From: Enterobacteriaceae bacterium 89
GTDB taxonomy: Bacteria > Pseudomonadota > Gammaproteobacteria > Enterobacterales > Enterobacteriaceae
Length of the DNA stretch: 64,000 bases
Direction: 5' to 3'
Assembly (NCBI GenBank): GCA_014156375.1
Contig: RQJH01000003.1
Location: 744,001 to 808,000 of the forward strand
The notes under the pieces are model-generated. The model made no database searches, was not told the DNA's origin, and worked only from the letters and a program-made list of their open reading frames with translations. Position numbers and translations under genes: made by a program. Positions 38,344-47,761 of the stretch are shown in pieces (position 1 is the stretch's first letter; every line of letters begins with the position of its first letter).

Positions 38344-40077
38344 TTACAGGGCCGGAGCCGCCTCCCCGCTGTTATGCTCGACGATAAGATTATCGGCACC
38401 GGACGCAATACCATCAGGCATGACGTTTTCCAGACGCAATACGTCACCCATAATCTGACTGAAAACGGGGGCCGAAACCGCGCCGCCGTAATAGCTGCCG
38501 TTGGACGGATTATTGATCACCACCACTAAAGCGTACTGCGGATTGCTGGCCGGCGCGACACCGGCGGTATAGGCAATGTACTTATCGACATATTTCCCGT
38601 CATCGCCAATTTTCTTCGCCGTTCCGGTTTTCACCGCCACGCGATAATTATGTACCGCCGCTTTGGTCCCACCACCGCCCGGCAGCGCCACACTCTCCAT
38701 CATGTGTTCAACTTCATGCACAATTTGTGGCGACATCACCTGCTTGCCAATGACCGGCGGATCGATACGAGTGATAGAAAGCGGACGTTCGGCACCAAAT
38801 CCGCCAATCGTGGCATAGACGTGTGCCAGCTGTAACGGCGTCACCATCAGCCCATAGCCAAAGGCAAAAGTCGCGCGGTCCAGCTGTCCCCAGAAGCGGC
38901 GCTGTGGCATCAGCCCCTGACTTTCACCGGTCAGCCCAAGGCCGGTTGGTTCACCAAAACCGAAGGCATGGTAGGTATCGAGCAGATGCTGAATGGGCAT
39001 TGCAAGTGACAGATGGGAAACGCCGGTATCGCTCGATTTCTGCAAAATACCCGTCAGGGTCAGTTCAGGATAGTAGCCCACGTCGCGGATCCGGTGACCG
39101 TCCACCACATAAGGATGGGTATCAACCACGCTGTCCGGCTGGACAATGCCCTGCTGTAAAGCCGTCATAATCACTAGCGGTTTAACGGTTGAACCGGGCT
39201 CGAAGGTATCGCTGATGGCACGATTACGGAAATCATCCAGCGTGGCTTTCTCGCGGTTATTTGGGTTGAAGTCTGGATAGCTTGCCATCGACAGAATTTC
39301 ACCCGTACTGATTTTAATCAGCACGGAAGCACCGGACTCCGCTTTGTTCCAGCGTACGGCGTTATCCAGTGCATCTTCCGTCACGGTTTGCAGACGCTCA
39401 TCAATACTCAGCTGCAGGTTGTGGGCAGGAACCGCTGTCTGTTCGGTCAGGTTTTCAATCACCTGGCCGTGACGATCCTTACGTACCAGACGCAACCCTG
39501 GCTTTCCCTCGAGTTGCGCGTTGAAACTTTTCTCCACACCCTCTATCCCCTGATCGTCGATATTGGTAAACCCAAGCAGGTTTGCCGCAACGTGACCGGC
39601 CGGATAAAAACGCCGGGATTCGTCTCTGAGATCTACGCCAGGAAGATGCAGCTTGTCGATCCAGTCGGCCTGCTGCGGATCCATTTGGCGAGCGAGATAA
39701 AGAAAGCGGGAGTGCGGGTGCTGAGTTATGCGCGCACGGAGTTCAGGCAGCGTGGTATGCAACGCGGACGCCAGCGCCTGCCAGCGCGAATCGTACCCTA
39801 CTCCCCCTTTTGCAATCAGCGTCTGCGGGTCGGCCCAGATGGCGCTAACGGGCACACTGACGGCCAGAGGACGGCCATTGCGGTCCATGATCATCCCGCG
39901 CGGAACCTCAATGGGTTCTTCCCGCAACGAGCGCATGTCCTCTTGTTTAACGAGATTATCCGGGGAGATGATTTGCAGCCAGCCTACACGAGCCAACAAC
40001 AGTCCGAGGCAACAGCAAATGCCGAAACAGACCAGGCCAAAACGGACAGGGGTAAAATGAGGATGAGGTTTTTGCAC
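38344..40077 (-). CDS. PBP3SAL-like FtsI paralogue (class B penicillin-binding protein)
   Basis: Class B D,D-transpeptidase of 577 residues, a second FtsI-type enzyme. A single N-terminal membrane helix (residues ~13-35) anchors it. The pedestal has [16 protein letters not shown]. The transpeptidase domain carries SxxK at Ser296-Lys299 (GSTVKP), a second motif Ser348-Ser-Asp350 where FtsI has SSN, and KTG at Lys483-Gly485. The position between rlmA and cspC is that of Salmonella PBP3SAL, which runs septation in acidic, intracellular conditions; E. coli K-12 lacks it. GTG start after GGAGTCGGA. Assignment rests on locus plus domain; the true ftsI is elsewhere. Confidence 0.85.
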   Translation of the reverse strand: MQKPHPHFTPVRFGLVCFGICCCLGLLLARVGWLQIISPDNLVKQEDMRSLREEPIEVPRGMIMDRNGRPLAVSVPVSAIWADPQTLIAKGGVGYDSRWQALASALHTTLPELRARITQHPHSRFLYLARQMDPQQADWIDKLHLPGVDLRDESRRFYPAGHVAANLLGFTNIDDQGIEGVEKSFNAQLEGKPGLRLVRKDRHGQVIENLTEQTAVPAHNLQLSIDERLQTVTEDALDNAVRWNKAESGASVLIKISTGEILSMASYPDFNPNNREKATLDDFRNRAISDTFEPGSTVKPLVIMTALQQGIVQPDSVVDTHPYVVDGHRIRDVGYYPELTLTGILQKSSDTGVSHLSLAMPIQHLLDTYHAFGFGEPTGLGLTGESQGLMPQRRFWGQLDRATFAFGYGLMVTPLQLAHVYATIGGFGAERPLSITRIDPPVIGKQVMSPQIVHEVEHMMESVALPGGGGTKAAVHNYRVAVKTGTAKKIGDDGKYVDKYIAYTAGVAPASNPQYALVVVINNPSNGSYYGGAVSAPVFSQIMGDVLRLENVMPDGIASGADNLIVEHNSGEAAPAL

Positions 40078-40219
40078 TCCGACTCCAGGCGGCGATGGAC
40101 AACCCGATGATTTAACGTGAAAAAGCGTGAAGATAATCGCTAAACAATGCTAATAATGTTGTGGATTTGCAACAAAGCGCGACAGAGAGGGCATTCAGGA
40201 CATGGTTTGCAATAAACAA

Positions 40220-40248
40220 TAAAAAGCCTCGCTGTTAGCGAGGCTTTC
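40220..40248 (-). terminator. Intrinsic terminator of yobF-cspC
   Basis: On the minus strand GCCTCGCTAACAGCGAGGC is followed by TTTTTATTG, about 35 bp after the cspC stop. Confidence 0.9.
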
Positions 40249-40282
40249 TGGCTGATGTCAATATGAGATCAGTGGATTCGAA

Positions 40283-40492
40283 TCAGATAGCAGTAACGTT
40301 AACTGCTGCTGGGCCTTTCTGGCCGTCCTGAATTTCGAACTCAACGTTCTGGCCTTCAGCCAGAGTTTTGAAGCCGTTACCCTGGATTGCAGAGAAGTGT
40401 ACGAACACGTCTTTGCTGCCGTCAGCAGGAGTAATGAAACCAAAACCTTTAGACTCGTTGAACCACTTAACTTGACCTTTAATCTTTGCCAT
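40283..40492 (-). CDS. cspC: CspC, cold-shock-family RNA-binding protein
   Basis: RNA-binding OB-fold protein of 69 residues that is constitutive at 37 C in E. coli and affects stability of rpoS and other mRNAs. RNP1 is KGFGFI and RNP2 is VFVHFS. The start ATG at 40492 gives family length; the frame to 40534 is leader. AAGGAAT lies upstream. It is the second gene after yobF, 42 bp apart. Confidence 0.97.
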
Positions 40493-40534
40493 TTTGCAAA
40501 ATTCCTTAGAGTGTTTTCTTCGCCCGTGGGGCAC

Positions 40535-40651
40535 TTACATAGCTAAAACTGAGACATGACTGCATGAGGCACTAATATAAGGTTCGGCAGAGAAGCGGTA
40601 TTCAACGACAACGTGTTTACTCAGAACTTCTTTACTGATAATGCCACACAT
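40535..40651 (-). CDS. yobF: YobF, small stress protein (short form)
   Basis: Small protein of 38 residues: [20 protein letters not shown] at the start, then [18 protein letters not shown]. This matches E. coli YobF (47 residues) up to residue ~37. A TAA then ends the frame, while the codons of the E. coli tail (RAKKT) remain recognisable just downstream in another frame (GGGCGAAGAAAACACTC). It is cotranscribed with cspC, and in E. coli accumulates on heat shock. Role unknown. Confidence 0.85.
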   Translation of the reverse strand: MCGIISKEVLSKHVVVEYRFSAEPYISASCSHVSVLAM

Positions 40652-41253
40652 AAACAGAACTGTACCTCGTTTAACCCAAAACGTGTTATCACATACAACG
40701 TAAATAATGGCAAGCCATTTTTAGACATGTCTGGATCGGCCGCACAAATCCCAAAACTGAATGCTTATTGTCTGCACATTTATGCGGCTTTCCACTTCCG
40801 GGCACTGAAACTCAACGCATACAGGTCCGTTGCCGGACGCGCTTCGCTGCAACTTTTTTACCATAGCTCAACAGGTTTTGAGCGTCCAGCCATCGCAACC
40901 TTAAAAACGACAAATTTCTGAACTTAGAAAATTTTCTGCATAAATATGCTTCACACGAATGCCTGATGGCTGATAAAAGACGCAGCGATAATGTTTTTGA
41001 AATAGAATTGTGCTTGCACCAAAATAATCATTTTTCGCCGATATTGCGCTATCAGGAAGCAATAAAAACGTTTCGCTCGTTTTACAGGAAGCGTTAACTG
41101 ATAGCGAAGCGAATAACGCATTAACAGAATGCTGAAAAGAGGAAAATCCGGGGGAATTTAGAACATTAAAGGATATATCAGAACCAATACGTATAATGCT
41201 GCACTCTTTTAGTGCCCATCCCGACAGCCAGCGGCCACCGGGATGAGACTCGC
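40652..41253. other. 600-bp intergenic region between yobF and yebO
   Basis: It holds the yobF-cspC promoter and long leader, with no credible ORF. On the + strand GTTGC...GCAAC (40829-40853) is followed by T6, terminator-like although no + strand gene is upstream. CATCCCG...CGGGATG at 41217-41245, beyond the yebO stop on the minus strand, may be the yebO terminator but lacks a T-run. Confidence 0.6.
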
Positions 41254-41547
41254 TTAGCGCTCCGCGACCAGGCGAATAATGTCTTCGTCCTGCTCTTGCG
41301 GCTGAGCTTGCTCAACGGGCTTAGCCGGTTCGGCTTTTTCCGGTTCGTTGGCTTCACAAAGGCGACGCAGCAGCGCATTCTGACGTTTCTGCGCATCCAG
41401 CAGGGCTTCCAACAGCTCAATCTGCTCATTCGTTCTGGAACTTGCACGATTCACAAAGAACCACACGCCCAACCCAACAACCAGTACCAGCAGGGAAACC
41501 GCCAGCGAGGCCAAATTCAGCATTCCGGAATTCATCAAATCAATCAT
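41254..41547 (-). CDS. yebO: YebO, small membrane protein
   Basis: 97-residue protein with one N-terminal helix (LASLAVSLLVLVVGLGVWFFV) followed by a charged cytoplasmic tail with coiled-coil character (RTNEQIELLEALLDAQKRQNALLRRL). Function unknown; matches E. coli YebO (95 residues). It sits downstream of mgrB, about 70 bp away, the same order as in E. coli. Confidence 0.92.
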   Translation of the reverse strand: MIDLMNSGMLNLASLAVSLLVLVVGLGVWFFVNRASSRTNEQIELLEALLDAQKRQNALLRRLCEANEPEKAEPAKPVEQAQPQEQDEDIIRLVAER

Positions 41548-41618
41548 TTCACCACCTCAAATTGAAGGCATCATTCTACCACTCGGCCTGAGGAAGGAAA
41601 TCATCAGCGAGAAAATTC

Positions 41619-41765
41619 TTACCAGGGAATAAATTTGTTGATGGTGCAGATGCCGCTAAAAAACTGCACATCCTGATCGCACAGCACATTGATAGTCTGG
41701 GTCCATAGCAACAGACAGACCAGCAGAAGCACAATGACCAGGACAATCCGCCAAAATTTTCTCAC
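41619..41765 (-). CDS. mgrB: MgrB, feedback inhibitor of PhoQ
   Basis: Small bitopic inner-membrane protein of 48 residues that binds the sensor kinase PhoQ and lowers PhoPQ output. GTG start at 41765. [20 protein letters not shown] is the membrane helix. The periplasmic part has [21 protein letters not shown]-type sequence with Cys29 and Cys40, the two cysteines needed for function. The helix has one residue more than E. coli MgrB (47). It is too short for most ORF filters. In Enterobacteriaceae loss of mgrB leads to polymyxin resistance; here the gene is intact. Confidence 0.93.
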   Translation of the reverse strand: MRKFWRIVLVIVLLLVCLLLWTQTINVLCDQDVQFFSGICTINKFIPW

Positions 41766-41924
41766 TCCACTCTCCGCGAAAACTTATTTACCAACACATT
41801 AGCACGCTAACCTTAAACCGCGGCTAACTGTAGTGGAGTCTGTTGGTTTTAGGAATCATCGACTTGTTTCAGGTCGTGAACAAACTAAACTTATGCCGGA
41901 GAAGTTAAAAGAAAGAGGCAAACA

Positions 41925-42164
41925 ATGCGCTTAGTTGTACGTACCATTATTCTCCTGGCGATTGCCTGGATTGCTCTGTTGTTGTCTGGCTACGGCGTGC
42001 TGATGGGCAGCAATGAAAATGTCGGCGGACTGGGTCTTCAGTGTAAGTATCTGACCGCTCGTGGCACCAGCACAGCACAGTATGTTCATTCCGATAGCGG
42101 GATCATTGGGCTGACCAACTGCCCGGTACTGCGCAAAAGCACGATTGTCGTCGATAAAGGATAG
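41925..42164 (+). CDS. yobH: YobH, small exported or membrane protein
   Basis: 79-residue protein as in E. coli, function unknown. An N-terminal hydrophobic segment IILLAIAWIALLLSGYGVL (residues ~8-26) suggests an uncleaved anchor. The C-terminal part has two cysteines (LQCKYLTARGTS, NCPVL) likely in the periplasm. AAAGAGGCAAAC precedes the ATG. It is divergent from mgrB. Confidence 0.92.
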   Translation: MRLVVRTIILLAIAWIALLLSGYGVLMGSNENVGGLGLQCKYLTARGTSTAQYVHSDSGIIGLTNCPVLRKSTIVVDKG

Positions 42165-42182
42165 TTTATTGCTGAAAAATGA

Positions 42183-42211
42183 AACGCCGCACTGGATGCG
42201 GCGTTTTTTAT
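42183..42211. terminator. Bidirectional terminator between yobH and kdgR
   Basis: AAACGCCGCA-CTGGA-TGCGGCGTTTTTTA. T-run on the + side for yobH, a shorter A/T side for kdgR on the minus strand. Confidence 0.85.
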
Positions 42212-42223
42212 GACTTTAGCCAC

Positions 42224-43015
42224 TCAGAACGGATAGTCGTTATAGCCCATCTGCTCAGAGATTTTACGCGCTGCGGTGTGCAGCATGCTGACATACTCGT
42301 GCAGGCGCTCTTCTGAGAAACGCAGGGTCGGGAAAGAGATGCTCAGCCCGGCAATCACCACGCCGAAACGGTCAAACACAGGAACGCCGATACAGCGCAA
42401 GCCCTCTTCCTGCTCTTCGTTGTCTTCGCCATAGCCCTGCTCACGAACCTGATCCAGCATCGGCAGCAGCTCTTCCGTGTTGGCAATGGTGCGTTCGGTG
42501 CTGCGTTTATATTCAACGCCTTCCAGAATTTGCTTCACTTCATCCCGATCGCGCCATGCCAGCAGCACTTTACCAATTGCGGTGCTGTACAACGGGTTAC
42601 GACGGCCAATGCGGGAGTACATGCGCAGGTTGTACATCGAATCAATTTTGTGGATGTAGACGATGCTGTCTTCATCCAGAGCGCCGAGATGGATGGTCTC
42701 TTTAGTCAGACGGGAAAGTTCACGCATCTGAATATCGGCACTGCGGATAAGGTCGACGTTTTGCAGCGAACGTGCGCCCAGTTCGAACAACTTCAGGGTC
42801 AGGGAGTATTTCTCAGACTCACCTTCCTGTGCGACATACCCCAGAGACTTCATGGTCTGCAAAAAGCGATACACCGTGCTTTTCGACATCATCACGCGCT
42901 GAGACAGCTCGGTGATCCCGATTTCACGCTCTTCGCCCAGCGCCTGCAAAATGCCAAACACCTTCAATACCGAAGAGACAGAATCTGGCTGTTTATCCAA
43001 ATCTGCAACTGCCAT
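42224..43015 (-). CDS. kdgR: KdgR, pectin/KDG regulon repressor
   Basis: IclR-family regulator, 263 residues. The N-terminal winged helix is ELSQRVMMSKSTVYRFLQTMKSLGYV (residues ~38-63); the effector domain follows, binding 2-keto-3-deoxygluconate in studied homologues. It represses genes for pectin-derived sugar and KDG use. Divergent from yebQ, 177 bp apart. Confidence 0.95.
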   Translation of the reverse strand: MAVADLDKQPDSVSSVLKVFGILQALGEEREIGITELSQRVMMSKSTVYRFLQTMKSLGYVAQEGESEKYSLTLKLFELGARSLQNVDLIRSADIQMRELSRLTKETIHLGALDEDSIVYIHKIDSMYNLRMYSRIGRRNPLYSTAIGKVLLAWRDRDEVKQILEGVEYKRSTERTIANTEELLPMLDQVREQGYGEDNEEQEEGLRCIGVPVFDRFGVVIAGLSISFPTLRFSEERLHEYVSMLHTAARKISEQMGYNDYPF

Positions 43016-43192
43016 TACTCACCTCACCGCGACTGTTTTATAAAATTCAGAACTGGTTTTTATTATAATTTTTCAGGCTACTGGCCGCAATCACTGTTCT
43101 GCATTCTGGTTACAAATCTGCGACATACTGCCGAATAATCAATGCTAAAATCATTACCTGCATAATGATTTCAAGAAAGACTTATCTTTTAT

Positions 43193-44566
43193 ATGGAAAA
43201 AACAGTTTCTGACGGCCTGCCGCTGCCCCAGCGCTATGGCGCCATCCTGACGATTATTCTCGGTATTTCGATGGCCGTTCTCGACGGCGCCATCGCTAAC
43301 GTGGCGCTGCCGACCATCGCCAGCGATCTTAATGCCTCACCCGCCGCCTCTATCTGGATTGTTAACGCCTATCAGATTGCGATTGTGATTTCGCTGCTGA
43401 GCCTGGCGTTTCTCGGTGATATGTTTGGCTACCGCCGTATCTATAAATGCGGTCTGGTGGTCTTCACCTGCACCTCGCTCGCCTGCGCCCTTTCCCACTC
43501 TTTAGAAATGCTGACCCTGGCTCGCGTCGCTCAGGGCCTGGGCGGAGCGGCATTAATGAGCGTGAATACTGCGCTAATCCGCCTGATTTATCCGCAGCGA
43601 TACCTCGGGCGCGGGATGGGGATCAACTCGTTTATCGTGGCGGTATCTTCCGCCGCGGGCCCGACGATTGCCGCCGCCATCCTGTCAGTCGCGTCGTGGC
43701 AGTGGTTGTTCCTGATCAACGTTCCGCTTGGCATTATCTCTTTTATACTGGCGATGCGTTTCCTGCCGGCCAATCCATCCCGCAGTCAGGCATCACGCTT
43801 TGATTTACCCAGCGCAGTGATGAATGCGCTGACGTTCGGGCTGCTGATCACCGCCCTGAGCAGCTTCGCCCAGGGGCAGTCGCTGTCGATTGTGCTGGCC
43901 GAAATCGTAGTGATGCTGGTCGTCGGATTCTTCTTCGTGCGCCGTCAGTTGAACCTGCCAGTTCCTCTGCTGCCGGTGGATTTACTGCGTATACCGCTGT
44001 TCTCACTCTCCATCTGCACTTCCATTTGTTCATTCTGCGCGCAGATGCTGGCGCTGGTCTCCCTGCCCTTTTTCCTGCAGGCCGCCATGGGCCGCAGCGA
44101 AGTGGAAACCGGGTTGCTGCTGACACCGTGGCCGCTGGCAACCATGGTGATGGCGCCGCTGGCTGGCTATCTGATTGAAAAAGTACATGCAGGATTTTTA
44201 GGTGCACTGGGTCTGGCCATTATGGCCTGCGGCCTGTTTGCGCTTGCCATGCTGCCGGCCGCACCGCATGACCTCGATATCATCTGGCGAATGGTGCTCT
44301 GCGGCGCTGGCTTTGGCCTGTTCCAGTCTCCGAATAACCATACCATTGTGTCATCAGCTCCGCGTAACCGCAGCGGCGGTGCAAGCGGGATGCTGGGTAC
44401 CGCACGTCTTTTAGGTCAGAGTACCGGTGCTGCCCTGGTGGCGCTAATGTTTAACCTTTTTGGCACCCACGGAACCCACACCTCGCTTCTGCTGGCCGGT
44501 ACGCTTGCCGTGATTGCGGCCATCGTCAGCGGACTGAGAGTCACTCAGCCCCGAGCCGGAATGTAA
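43193..44566 (+). CDS. yebQ: YebQ, DHA2-family MFS transporter
   Basis: Drug:H+ antiporter-2 type MFS protein with about 14 helices, 457 residues as in E. coli. Motif LAFLGDMFGYRRIYKCGLV (loop 2-3), GLGGAALMSVNTALI, and motif C GGASGMLGTARLLGQSTGA are visible. No substrate is established. In several enterobacteria it is controlled by the adjacent KdgR. Confidence 0.92.
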   Translation: MEKTVSDGLPLPQRYGAILTIILGISMAVLDGAIANVALPTIASDLNASPAASIWIVNAYQIAIVISLLSLAFLGDMFGYRRIYKCGLVVFTCTSLACALSHSLEMLTLARVAQGLGGAALMSVNTALIRLIYPQRYLGRGMGINSFIVAVSSAAGPTIAAAILSVASWQWLFLINVPLGIISFILAMRFLPANPSRSQASRFDLPSAVMNALTFGLLITALSSFAQGQSLSIVLAEIVVMLVVGFFFVRRQLNLPVPLLPVDLLRIPLFSLSICTSICSFCAQMLALVSLPFFLQAAMGRSEVETGLLLTPWPLATMVMAPLAGYLIEKVHAGFLGALGLAIMACGLFALAMLPAAPHDLDIIWRMVLCGAGFGLFQSPNNHTIVSSAPRNRSGGASGMLGTARLLGQSTGAALVALMFNLFGTHGTHTSLLLAGTLAVIAAIVSGLRVTQPRAGM

Positions 44567-44598
44567 AAAAAGAGCGCCTCATTGAGGCGCTCTTTGCT
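44566..44598. terminator. Bidirectional terminator between yebQ and htpX
   Basis: AAAAAAAGAGCGCCTC-ATT-GAGGCGCTCTTTGCTT: A7 on one side and a T stretch on the other, suiting both converging genes. Confidence 0.88.
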
Positions 44599-44620
44599 TA
44601 TGGGTCGTGCTGTGAATTCG

Positions 44621-45502
44621 TTATTTCAGGTATTCGCCGCTGCGCAGCGCTTCAATACGTTTATCCAGCGGCGGGTGCGTCATAAACAGCTCGCTCATGG
44701 ATTTCGCCTTACCGTTGATGCAGAACGCCATCATGCTGCTGGCTTCCTGCGGCTCATAGCTGGTTTTCAGGCGCTGCAATGCGGCGATCATTTTCTCGCG
44801 GCCCACCAGTTTGGCTGACCCTGCATCCGCATGGAACTCACGGTGACGGGAGAACCACATGGTAATGATGCTTGCCAGAATACCAAACACCAGCTCCAGT
44901 ACGGTGGCGACCGCAAAGTAAATCAGCGGGTTACCGTTGCTGCTCTCGCCTTCATCACGGTTTCCACCCAGGAAGCCTGCGGCAATCTGAGCGATCACGC
45001 GGGAAATGAAGATAACAAAGGTGTTCACTACACCCTGGATCAGCGTCATCGTGACCATGTCGCCATTGGCGATGTGACTGATTTCATGGGCGATAACGGC
45101 CTCGGCTTCATCACGGCTCATGTTCTGCAACAGCCCGGTACTTACTGCAACCAGTGACGCATCACGACGGGCACCTGTCGCAAAGGCATTGATGTCCGGT
45201 GCGTGATAAACCGCGACCTGTGGCATGGCAATACCCGCCTGGCGTGCCTGCTGCGCGACGGTGTTCATCAGCCAGCGCTCGGTTTCATTGCGTGGCTGCT
45301 CGATAACTTCGCCGCCGACGGATTTCAGCGCCATCCATTTAGACATCAGCAGCGAAACAATCGAACCACCAAAGCCAAACAGCAGCGCCATGATAAGCAG
45401 GCCTGTCATACTGCTCGACTGAATTCCTGTCAGGCTTAGCACCAGCCCGAAAACAACCATGACCGCCAGGTTGGTCATCAGGAAAAGCGCGATTCGCATC
45501 AT
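44621..45502 (-). CDS. htpX: HtpX, membrane heat-shock metalloprotease
   Basis: M48B zinc endopeptidase of the inner membrane that works with FtsH in removing misfolded membrane proteins. It has 293 residues from ATG 45502, as in E. coli. Zinc motif HEISH lies at His139-Glu140-His143. Two N-terminal and two central helices are seen; [10 protein letters not shown] provides the downstream Glu ligand. The frame to 45550 is not family sequence and covers the promoter. E. coli htpX is controlled by sigma-32 and CpxR. Confidence 0.96.
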   Translation of the reverse strand: MMRIALFLMTNLAVMVVFGLVLSLTGIQSSSMTGLLIMALLFGFGGSIVSLLMSKWMALKSVGGEVIEQPRNETERWLMNTVAQQARQAGIAMPQVAVYHAPDINAFATGARRDASLVAVSTGLLQNMSRDEAEAVIAHEISHIANGDMVTMTLIQGVVNTFVIFISRVIAQIAAGFLGGNRDEGESSNGNPLIYFAVATVLELVFGILASIITMWFSRHREFHADAGSAKLVGREKMIAALQRLKTSYEPQEASSMMAFCINGKAKSMSELFMTHPPLDKRIEALRSGEYLK

Positions 45503-45554
45503 AATATTCTTTAACCTCGTTGTAACAAAACGCACCATGCGATTACCCATATCG

Positions 45555-45578
45555 TATGGGTCCGGGGCGAATTTTCAA
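45555..45578 (-). promoter_or_regulatory. Candidate sigma-32 promoter of htpX
   Basis: On the minus strand TTGAAA (45578-45573), 12 bp, then CCCATA (45560-45555) approximates the heat-shock pattern CTTGAA-N13-17-CCCCAT. The CCCATA lies in the perfect palindrome ACCCATA-CGA-TATGGGT (45545-45561). Distance to the ATG is about 53 bp. Confidence 0.45.
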
Positions 45579-45656
45579 CTATCAGGGGGCGCTAAGTCAC
45601 GAGAAAAACACAACTTTACATTATGCGGGCGGTTGCTGACGTGGGTTTAAGGCAGA

Positions 45657-45687
45657 TAAAAAAAGAGGCACAATTTCTTGTGCCTCC
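45657..45687 (-). terminator. Intrinsic terminator of proQ-prc
   Basis: On the minus strand GAGGCACAA-GAAA-TTGTGCCTC is followed by T7, 7 bp after the prc stop. Confidence 0.9.
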
Positions 45688-45693
45688 TGGGGG

Positions 45694-47742
45694 TTATTTC
45701 GTGGCTTTCGGATCCACCGCCGGAGCGTCTTTTTCCATATCCGCTAAATCCACTGCAATATGAACAGTTTCATCCAGATACGGATCGGGCTCCTGATAAT
45801 CCTTCGGCAGATCGTCGAGTTTCTTCAGCGGAGGCTTGCCTTCACGTTTGTATCGATCGTTGATCCGCGCCAGGCGAGTCGCATCATCTTCGTCATTTTC
45901 TTTCTGACGCTGAGCGTAATTCAGTGAAGCGATATTGCGACGCTCTTTCAGGGCGTTGAAGTGGGCAATATCTTTCATGATGTACTGGAACTCAGGATCT
46001 TTCGCGATGCGATCTTCATGCATCTTCAGCAGCTGCGGCTCAAACGGTGCCATATCACCCGTTTTCACGTAGGTTGCAGCATTGATGCTATCCCACGGCA
46101 TGGCGTTGTCTTCAAATCTCTCACCGGTTTCGGTGTCCTGATTAGCCGTTGGCATCAGGATATCCGGGGTGACGCCTTTACGCTGCGTGCTGCCACCGTT
46201 GATTCGGTAGAACTTCTGAATGGTGTACTGGACAGAGCCCAGCGCAGGCCACTCAGGGCGCAGCATCTGATCGTAAATGCGGTTCAGCGAGCGATACTGC
46301 TGGACGGTGCCTTTACCGAAGGTCGGTTCACCGACAATCAGCGCGCGACCGTAGTCCTGCATCGCAGCAGCGAAGATTTCAGAAGCCGAGGCGCTGAAGC
46401 GGTCAACCAGCACCACCAGCGGGCCTTTGTAATACACCACGCCGTCAGTGTCGCTGTCTTCGCGCACTTTGCCATTGTTATCACGCACCTGCACAACCGG
46501 ACCGGAAGGAATAAACAGACCGGAAAGCGAAACGGCTTCCGTCAGTGCGCCACCGCCGTTGCTACGCAAATCGATAATGATGCTGCTGACATTCTGTTTT
46601 TCCAGCTTCTGCAGCTGCGCCTTGACGTCATCCGTCAGGCCAACGTAGAAGCCAGGGATATCCAGCACGCCGACTTTCTGTGAACCGACGGTTTTCACCG
46701 ACATTTTCACAGCGCGATCTTCAAGACGAATGCGTTCACGCGTCAGCGTCACGATACGCGTCTTGGTGCCCTTACCGGCTGGCAGGATTTCAAGGCGCAC
46801 TTTGCTGCCTTTCGGTCCTTTGATCAGCGCGACGACGTCATCAAGACGCCAGCCGATCACATCGACCATCGCCTTGCCCGTCTGACCTACGCCGACAATG
46901 CGATCGCCTACGCTTATCGCTTTGCTCTTCGCCGCAGGACCGCCTGCTACCATGGAGTTGATGAGCGTGTAGTCATCGTCCATTTGCAGCACCGCACCAA
47001 TCCCTTCAAGAGAAAGGCTCATCTCGGTGTTGAACTGTTCGGTATTACGCGGGGAAAGGTAGTTGGTGTGCGGATCGATTTCGTGGGCAAACGCGGTCAT
47101 CGCCAGAGAGAAAACGTCTTCGCTGTTGGTCTGTGCCAGACGGCGAATGGCGAATTTATAACGACGCGTCAGCGTGTCACGAATTTCTTTATCATTTTTG
47201 CCGGCAAGCTTCAGGCTCAGCTCGTCATATTTGACTTTGCTGTCCCAGAGCGCATTCAGCTCGGCTTCATTTTTCGGCCACGGCGCTTTGCTGCGGTCCA
47301 GATTGAAGCTGTCATTGCCGGTAAAGTCCATCGGACGCTCAAGCACTTTCAGCGCGTACTGATAGCGCTCAAAGCGGCGTTTTTGCGCCAGATTGTATAA
47401 ATCGTAGAAAACGTCCAGCTTGCCGCTGCGCAGTTCGTCGCCAATCTGCGTTTTGCGCGAGTCAAACTGAGCGATATCGCTCGCCAGCAGGACGTTATGG
47501 CTGTAGTCCAGCAGGTTGAGATAGCGGTCGTAGATTTTCGCTGAGAACGCATTATCCAGATCGAACTGGCGATAATGCGAACGGGTAAAGCGAGACGTCA
47601 CACGCTCGCTCACCGTTGCGTGCTGAGGCTCTTCCTTAAGTACCGGAATCTGGTCAGCACGGGTAATGTCATCCACAGCGAACGACTGGCCTGCCATCAG
47701 CAGCATGCCAGCGAGTGCGGTGACCTTAAAGAGTTTGTTCAT
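45694..47742 (-). CDS. prc: Prc/Tsp, periplasmic tail-specific protease
   Basis: C-terminal processing peptidase (S41) that degrades MepS with the NlpI adaptor, processes FtsI, and removes ssrA-tagged periplasmic proteins. It has 682 residues, as in E. coli. A signal peptide ends at QSFA|VD near residue 22. The PDZ domain contains LSLEGIGAVLQMDDD. The Ser-Lys dyad is in RFSASASEIFAAAMQDYG (second Ser) and PTFGKGTVQ (Lys 25 residues on). Gap to proQ is 19 bp, one operon. Confidence 0.97.
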   Translation of the reverse strand: MNKLFKVTALAGMLLMAGQSFAVDDITRADQIPVLKEEPQHATVSERVTSRFTRSHYRQFDLDNAFSAKIYDRYLNLLDYSHNVLLASDIAQFDSRKTQIGDELRSGKLDVFYDLYNLAQKRRFERYQYALKVLERPMDFTGNDSFNLDRSKAPWPKNEAELNALWDSKVKYDELSLKLAGKNDKEIRDTLTRRYKFAIRRLAQTNSEDVFSLAMTAFAHEIDPHTNYLSPRNTEQFNTEMSLSLEGIGAVLQMDDDYTLINSMVAGGPAAKSKAISVGDRIVGVGQTGKAMVDVIGWRLDDVVALIKGPKGSKVRLEILPAGKGTKTRIVTLTRERIRLEDRAVKMSVKTVGSQKVGVLDIPGFYVGLTDDVKAQLQKLEKQNVSSIIIDLRSNGGGALTEAVSLSGLFIPSGPVVQVRDNNGKVREDSDTDGVVYYKGPLVVLVDRFSASASEIFAAAMQDYGRALIVGEPTFGKGTVQQYRSLNRIYDQMLRPEWPALGSVQYTIQKFYRINGGSTQRKGVTPDILMPTANQDTETGERFEDNAMPWDSINAATYVKTGDMAPFEPQLLKMHEDRIAKDPEFQYIMKDIAHFNALKERRNIASLNYAQRQKENDEDDATRLARINDRYKREGKPPLKKLDDLPKDYQEPDPYLDETVHIAVDLADMEKDAPAVDPKATK

Positions 47743-47761
47743 GCCTGGCCCGGCCTCCGTT

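Noticed and set aside
40926-40937. Palindrome AGAAAATTTTCT between yobF and yebO
   Set aside because: Twelve A/T-rich bases are expected by chance in this leader; no known operator match.
43020-43080. Possible KdgR autoregulatory box before kdgR
   Set aside because: AATAAAAAC...ATTTTAT only loosely fits the consensus; too many mismatches to call.
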